Source: an uncultured Clostridia bacterium
Lineage (GTDB): Bacteria > Bacillota > Clostridia > Oscillospirales > CAG-272
DNA: 50,305 bases
NCBI GenBank assembly: GCA_937884385.1
Contig: CALGCW010000178.1
Coordinates: 1-50,305, forward strand
Direction: 5' to 3'
Numbering within the stretch: position 1 is the first letter of the stretch; each line of letters starts with the position of its first letter. Positions 41,055 to 47,500 of the stretch are shown here, one piece after another. The translations under genes and the position numbers were made by a program. The notes under the pieces are model-generated. The model was given only the letters and a program-made list of their open reading frames with translations. It had not been told where the DNA came from and did no database searches.

Positions 41055-41070
41055 TTCCCCTTGCACATTT
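41055..41070 (-). promoter_or_regulatory. Second copy of the shared element in the leader of the 1232-residue protein gene
   Basis: The minus strand reads AAATGTGCAAGGGGAA just after the -10 box, 80 bp from the upstream copy at 41135; one or two bases shorter than the full motif. Confidence 0.55.
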
Positions 41071-41081
41071 ATTACCTCACC

Positions 41082-41110
41082 ATTATAAGACTTAAAGAAC
41101 ACAAAGTCAA
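41082..41110 (-). promoter_or_regulatory. Promoter of the 1232-residue secreted protein gene
   Basis: TTGACT (41110-41105), 17 bp, TATAAT (41087-41082) on the minus strand; leader about 76 nt. Confidence 0.85.
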
Positions 41111-41134
41111 GATTTTTGGTGATTTTTTATAAAA

Positions 41135-41154
41135 TTCGCCCTATTGCACAGTTT
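41135..41154 (-). promoter_or_regulatory. Shared upstream element, copy 4
   Basis: The minus strand reads AAACTGTGCAATAGGGCGAA, ending 24 bp upstream of the -35 box. Confidence 0.75.
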
Positions 41155-41247
41155 ATTTTTGTTTTTTTGTACGAAATGCTCAACTATCCTTAACGTTCAT
41201 AAAAAACCGACTCACGAGAATATATTTCCCCTTCCCATCCAATCCGT

Positions 41248-41331
41248 CTCCCTCGGAGAATACTAATTTTGCATTTTGCATTTCCCCCTCCCTCGGAGAG
41301 TACTAATTTTGCACTTTGCATTTTGCATTTA
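41248..41331. repeat. 40-bp duplication with TTTTGCA heptad repeats
   Basis: Two units with a 40-bp period (41248 and 41288) begin CTCCCTCGGAGA and contain AATTTTGCATTTTGCATTT. The surrounding 41155-41484 has no gene; open frames there are translations of the heptad. A third heptad tract lies at 41433-41468. Confidence 0.8.
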
Positions 41332-41432
41332 TCTTCCCATAAGGGATGGGTCACGCCTCGCAAGCGAGCGACATCCCATTTCACCCCCAATAACCACCAA
41401 TTTTACGGTATGGGGACTCATCCCCTACACAT

Positions 41433-41468
41433 ATTCTCAATTTTGCATTTTGCATTTTGCATTTCCCC
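41433..41468. repeat. TTTTGCA heptad tract
   Basis: CAATTTTGCATTTTGCATTT continues with another TTTTGCATTT and CCCCCC: the same heptad tract and C-run as in the 41248 repeat, so probably a dispersed intergenic element. Confidence 0.7.
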
Positions 41469-41484
41469 CCTCACAAAAGAAAAA

Positions 41485-41506
41485 CCCCCGCGCCAAAGCG
41501 CGGGGG
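41485..41506 (-). terminator. Terminator of the giant repeat-protein gene
   Basis: 8-bp GC stem CCCCCGCG with its complement, followed by TTTTTCTTTTG on the minus strand, about 30 nt after the stop codon at 41538. Confidence 0.88.
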
Positions 41507-41537
41507 AAAATCAAGTACTTGATTATGTTTTGTTATG

Positions 41538-44500
41538 TTACTGAGCATAACCGTTGAATACGATTGTATTGATCATGCAACGGTATGTTACAGTTGTAAA
41601 TGTGATTGTCTTTGTTGTTGTAGTATCAATCGTCAAAGCTGTGTAATCACCATTATTAGATGTTGTCTTAACATTATACTGAGTACCATTGATCTTGATA
41701 TTTGTAGATGTAGCAGCTTTATATCCTGCAACATAAATAACAACTTCAGTTACGTTTTCAGGAACAGTGAAAGTAAAGGTTCCCGTCTTGCTGGATGTTC
41801 CAAGCTTAATACAGGAGTTACCCTTAGCATCATAAGCAGGACCATATACTTTGCTCATACTTGTAAGACTAAGCGTGTAATTTCCTTCAGTGAATGACTT
41901 GGATGTACCATAATCATTACCATCTACATGGGATGCAGAACCGTTAGCGCCTAATGCAAATTCAACAAGTGTTTCGATTGCAGGCTCAGCAGTTCCACCA
42001 ATCGTCTCACCACATCTTTCGCACACACCGTTTTCTGTGGTATGTCCAAGAGCATCTACAGGTGTATCCGTGTAAGAATATTGACATATAGAACATGTAT
42101 GTGTTGTGAAACCATCTGTCAAGCAATCGGGAGCAGTTACAACATCATCGTAATCGTGCTCATGAGCAACAACTTCATCCATCCAAGCATCTTGAGCTTG
42201 AGGATCATTATTGTATGTACCAAGAACTGTATAAATGGTTATCTCATCACCCACAACAGGCTTATATTCCATTGCATCATATCTTATCTTGCCGTCAATA
42301 GAGTAAAGACCGTAAATATAAAGCTCATTGCCTTCTCCATCTACGATATACATATTGCCATATGTTGTATTAGCAACACTCTTTATTGTGCCCGTAATAT
42401 AATACTTCTCTGTTGTTTTTGTTGCACCGGCAAGTTCAGCAATTTTGAGAGCTTCTTCAATTGTAAGAGCTGTACCATCTGCAGGAGCTGCCAAGTTTGT
42501 GCATACGTCACACTCAAAGTTATTATCTTCATCAGTGTGAGAAAGCGCCTCAACTTCATCGCCGGTATACTTATCGCCGCAAATTCCACAAGTATACGTT
42601 GTATATCCAACTGCTGAACAAGTAGGTTCTGTTACAACTGCAGTATAAGAATGTTCGCACTCGTATTCACTCATTGTGGAGTAATATACTGTTTCTCCAC
42701 CAACTATTTCTATAAGCTTATATAGGCAAATAGCCTTTTGATTGGAATACGAACTGCTCTTATAGTAACGGAAACGCAATTGGTTAGATGCTGAATTATA
42801 TCTAAGATATGCGCCACCGCTAACAAAGTTTACAGATGCATCACTATTAATGCTAATAGTATTACTATAAGTGGTTGAAGTGCTGGATTTCAAACCGTTA
42901 TCATTTGCTGTCTGTCCAATATAGTATCCGCTTGCTGACTTGATAGTATAACTATCACCAGACTTCGCAATAACAAACATTGCGTTCTTAAGTTCATCGG
43001 TTACAGTAATTTTGTCGTTATTTATAGTTACAGATACCGTATTTCCAACAGCATCAAGCGTAGTAAGCTCGCCATTAAATGCAACCTTGCCGCTTTCATA
43101 AACTATAAGATAACTGCCTGACCAATCGGAAGGAGCAGTTGTTACTTTAATAAATCCGGATTCACCCTCTACTACATCAGTACGAGAGTATACGGCATAA
43201 AGAAGCCTCTGTGCGCCAGCATAAATGCTTCCTGCAGTAAGAATTGTAGGCTTTGTAGTTGTTTCTTCAACAGGTGTCTCAGACCAACCAACGAACGTAA
43301 ATCCGTCAAGCGCGCCTGCTGTAGGAAGAACCTTTCCTGCCCCCATCGTGCCCACCTCTACTCCTTCAGGAACAGAGAAGATAAAGTAATCAGGATCAAC
43401 TGAATCGCATCTTGAGCATTCACCTGCAACGAAATTGTGATTATTCTCATTCACTTTACCGTAAGGATTTCCACATCTCGTGCAAAGTGCCTTTTCAGTA
43501 CATGTCGCCGTTCCGCCTGTGTGACCAAGTGCGAGAATCTCTTCGCCCTTTGTAGAGTAAGGACAATTCTTGCAAGACTCATATGCTTCCCAACCGTTAA
43601 CTGTGCAAGTGGGGTCAGATGCTTCGAAATAATTAAGATCATGATCTGCATACTCACCGTACTTTTCACCGCATCTTTCGCAAGTTGCCTGCTCTTTGCA
43701 AGTAGCTTCACCGCCCTTATGTCCAAGAGCCTCACCGTACTTCTCATCGCATCTTTCGCAAGTTGCCTGCTCTTCGCAAGTAGCTTCACCACCTATGTGT
43801 CCAAGAGCTTCTCCATACTTCTCACCGCAAGTATCGCAAACTGCCTGCTCGGTACAGGAGGCAGTGCCTCCTGTATGTCCGAGAGCAGGGATTTTTTCGA
43901 ATTTGCTTCCCTCTTCATTGTTGTATCCGCAATCCGCGCATACCTTGTGAGCGTTGTTACCAGCCGCTTCACAAGCTGCATCCTTTGCAGAAACAGTATT
44001 CATCTGATGCTTTTCTTCATCAGCTACTTCAAATTTTTCAGTATAAGAATCCTTACAACAAGAACATGTATACGTGATTACACCATCAACAATGCATGTC
44101 GCTCGAGTAGTAATTTTAGGTTCGTAAACATGTACGTTTATTGCTTTAGTAGAAGGATTAAACTCAATGACGACCTTACTGCCTGCGGTATTTACTGTCA
44201 AGGAATAATTATTTCCATTACTTCCGTATGATTCATTCCAAGCATGATTCTTAAGAACTTTGAACTCATAAGTATCATTAGCAACATTAGTGTATACTTT
44301 GTAGTATTTACCTGTAGCAGGGTTGTATGACATATCATTAGCAGAATCCGCCTGTGCCCATTCACTACCACAGAGACCAGCGTTTCCTGCTACAGTCCAC
44401 GCATAGTATGTACCCCAAGAACCACTAACATTACTACCGCTGTCAGTTCCAGCGCTGTTAGACAATGTATAAAGATTCTTTGTACTTGTAGGAACTGTAA

Positions 44501-47500
44501 GATCTATCGTCTGAGTCCATTTTTTACTCCAATCATTTGTTGAGTCGCTTCCCGAGAATCTAACAAAGATAAGATTCTTCCATTCACCTTCAGGTGCAAC
44601 AACCATATATACGCCGTCACCTTCGGGATCGCTCATATTAACCCAAGTGTTAATTGAGCCATTATAGAAATAAACTGCGAAACGAGCACCATAAGATGTC
44701 CAGTTTGTGCCAGGCTTAAAGTATATAGGAAGCTTCTGTATTGTTTCTTGACCAACGATTGTTTCACCACATACTGAGCAATGAGAACCTTCTGTCTTGC
44801 CTTCTTTTATATACGTTGCAGCTTCTGCCGCGTCAGTAACAATAGTATGTCCAAGAGCTTCTGTTACTCTCTCGAAGCTATGTCCGCATTCGCAAGTAAG
44901 AGTAATTACGCCTGTTGTTGTGCAAGTAGCGGGCGTTGTTACTTCCTCTGCATATTCGTGTACGTGAGGAGGAACGTAGTTAGGATCATCTGTTCCACAA
45001 ACTGTGCAAGAACCGCCTTCGTAGTTATGCTCACCTGTTGCAGGGATTACTGTCTGTGCAACCTTATGGTCACATCTTGTACAATGCTCGCCTGCTGTGA
45101 GACCACTCTCTACACATGTTGCATCCTTCGCAGGATCCGTCACCATATCGTGACCCTTAGCAGGGATTATTCCCTCTTGCTTTGTGCCACAACCATTATC
45201 ACAGAATCTGTGGTTGGAACCAGGATCATCACATGTTGCATCATAGTCGATTATCCATTCACCAGTATAGCTATGTCCCGTTGCAGCAACCTCTTCCTGT
45301 GCAACAAGAACTTTATTACATACAGAACAGTGTGATCCTTCTGTAAGACCCGTGTTTTCACAATCGGGTGCTACTTCCTCGTCAACTACTGTTGTATGTC
45401 CATTTGCAGGAACCACTTCCTGCGCAACAAGAACCTTATTACATACAGAACAGTGTGATCCTTCTGTAAGACCTGTGTTTTCGCAATCGGGTGCTACTGC
45501 ATCGTCAACTACTGTTGTATGTCCATTTGCAGGAACCTCTTCCTGTGCAACAAGAACCTTATTACATACAGAACAGTGTGATCCTTCTGTAAGACCCGTG
45601 TTTTCGCAATCGGGCGCTACTGCCTCGTCGACTACTGTTGTATGACCTGTTGCAGCAACTACTTCCTGTTCAACAAGAACCTCATCACATACAGAACAGT
45701 GCTTACCTTCTGTAAGACCTGTGTTTTCGCAATCGGGTGCTACTGCCTCGTCAACTACTGTTGTATGTCCGGTAGGAGGAATATTCTGTACTTCATCAAC
45801 TCCGCATCCGTTATCACATACTCTATGCTTTGAACCGTATTCTGTACACGTTGCGTTTGAGTCGATAATCCATTCGTCGTAATCATGTCCAAGTGCGTCA
45901 ACAATAGCATCTTTGTAATTTTCACCACAGTTACACGTATGTGTTGTATAACCGCCGTCCAAGCAAGTAGGAGCAGTCACTACGGAAGTATAAGCGTGAA
46001 CGTGCTCGCCATTACCATCATAGTATACGGAATTTGTAAAGCCGTAACGGATAGGACCGGGCTTATCTTCATTACCTATGAAAGTATTTGTGCCATCAAA
46101 GATCTCGAAGTTGAGACGCGCCTTTGCAGCCTCGTGCTTAGCTGTGTCATTTCCAAAGTCAACAAGCGTGTAGTTATGTACCCAAAGCGCATTGGAAGCA
46201 CCCTGAAGTGTTGTACCCTTAAAGTTAAGGTTATTCTTATCGTATCCGCTGTTGAATACACGAACTGCGACGTATGTAGATTTAATTGTTGCGCCTTCAG
46301 CGTTGAGTGTTACCTCGCCCCAGTTGTTGAGGTGAACGCCGAATGCCATTGAAGAACCGCCAAGGTTTTCAACGTGTGTGCCGTTAAGTGTAAGAACGCC
46401 GCCCGCAGTAACATTGAATACGTTTGTGGAGTTGTTCCAACCCATATCAGCACCAGTATGCTCAAGAGTGATCTTACCGCCGTTAACAGTAAGGCTTCCT
46501 CTAACGTCGATTGCGTCTACATTTTTACCGGTAAGGTCGGATGTTGTTGTGATCTTATGACCTTCAAGGTGCATTACAGAGTTGCCGCTTACCTTAATGG
46601 TGTTATCAGCATCAAATGCGATATCAGCCATTACGTAGAACTCGCCGCCCTTTGCGATTGCCGCGCGGAGACCTGCTTCGTCATCAACCTCAACTCTGCC
46701 GCAGCCGTAGCTACACTCATAGTAGCCTGCGTCTGCCTTGACCATATTATGGTCAACTATACCTGTCTGTGCATCCTTGTAGGAGTCGCCACAGTAGCAG
46801 GTGTGTGTTGTATAGCCGCCTGCCTGACAAGTGGGCTCTGTAACAACACTTTCGTATATATGTTCGCTTACGGTGTAGATTCCTTCATTATTAATAGAAT
46901 GGTAGCCGTCAGCAAGTTTATTTGAATATGAGCCATCGTTTGTGTGATTTGCAGGGTCGAAGCCTACAAATTCACCACCGTATACGTTGATTGTACCCAT
47001 CATATCGGGGTTGCGTTCATCAACGTCAAGTACGTAATATCTACCGTCAGTAAATCTCTGAAGAGCCTCAAAGTGACCGCCGGAAATATTTACTGTAGCG
47101 CCTTCATACTGAGCGTAGATTACGGAGCATCCGCCGGAGATGAACGTACCGTTCTCAATAGTCACTTTAGCACCGTGGATTGCGGAAACTACGTTTACAC
47201 TTCCCTCTGTGCCGTTTGCTATAAGAGTACCGTTACCACGGATAACTACTTTTGCACCGTTTGTTGCGAGAATAACCTCGTTAACTCCATTAACAACCTT
47301 GTCGGCTGTGACTGTCTTACCGTTGAGGTCAAGAACTACGTCCTTGTCGCCGTCAATCGTAAGAATGCCGTCAAGTGTTACGTCATCTGTAAGCTTAACA
47401 CTAACACCTGCGCCGATAACTGTCTGAAGATCTGCAGCATTGTCTACGGAAATTACGTCGTCTTCATCAACTGCTGACTTTTCTTCATAATCGCATCTGC

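Noticed and set aside
41190..41390. Small frame with NAKCKMQSAKL-type sequence downstream of the giant gene
   Set aside because: The amino-acid pattern is simply the translation of the TTTTGCA heptad repeats; no ribosome-binding site or homology.
45277..45768. Regular direct repeats that could suggest a CRISPR array
   Set aside because: Units are contiguous, 123 bp long, without unique spacers, and translate in frame to a protein repeat; no cas genes are near.
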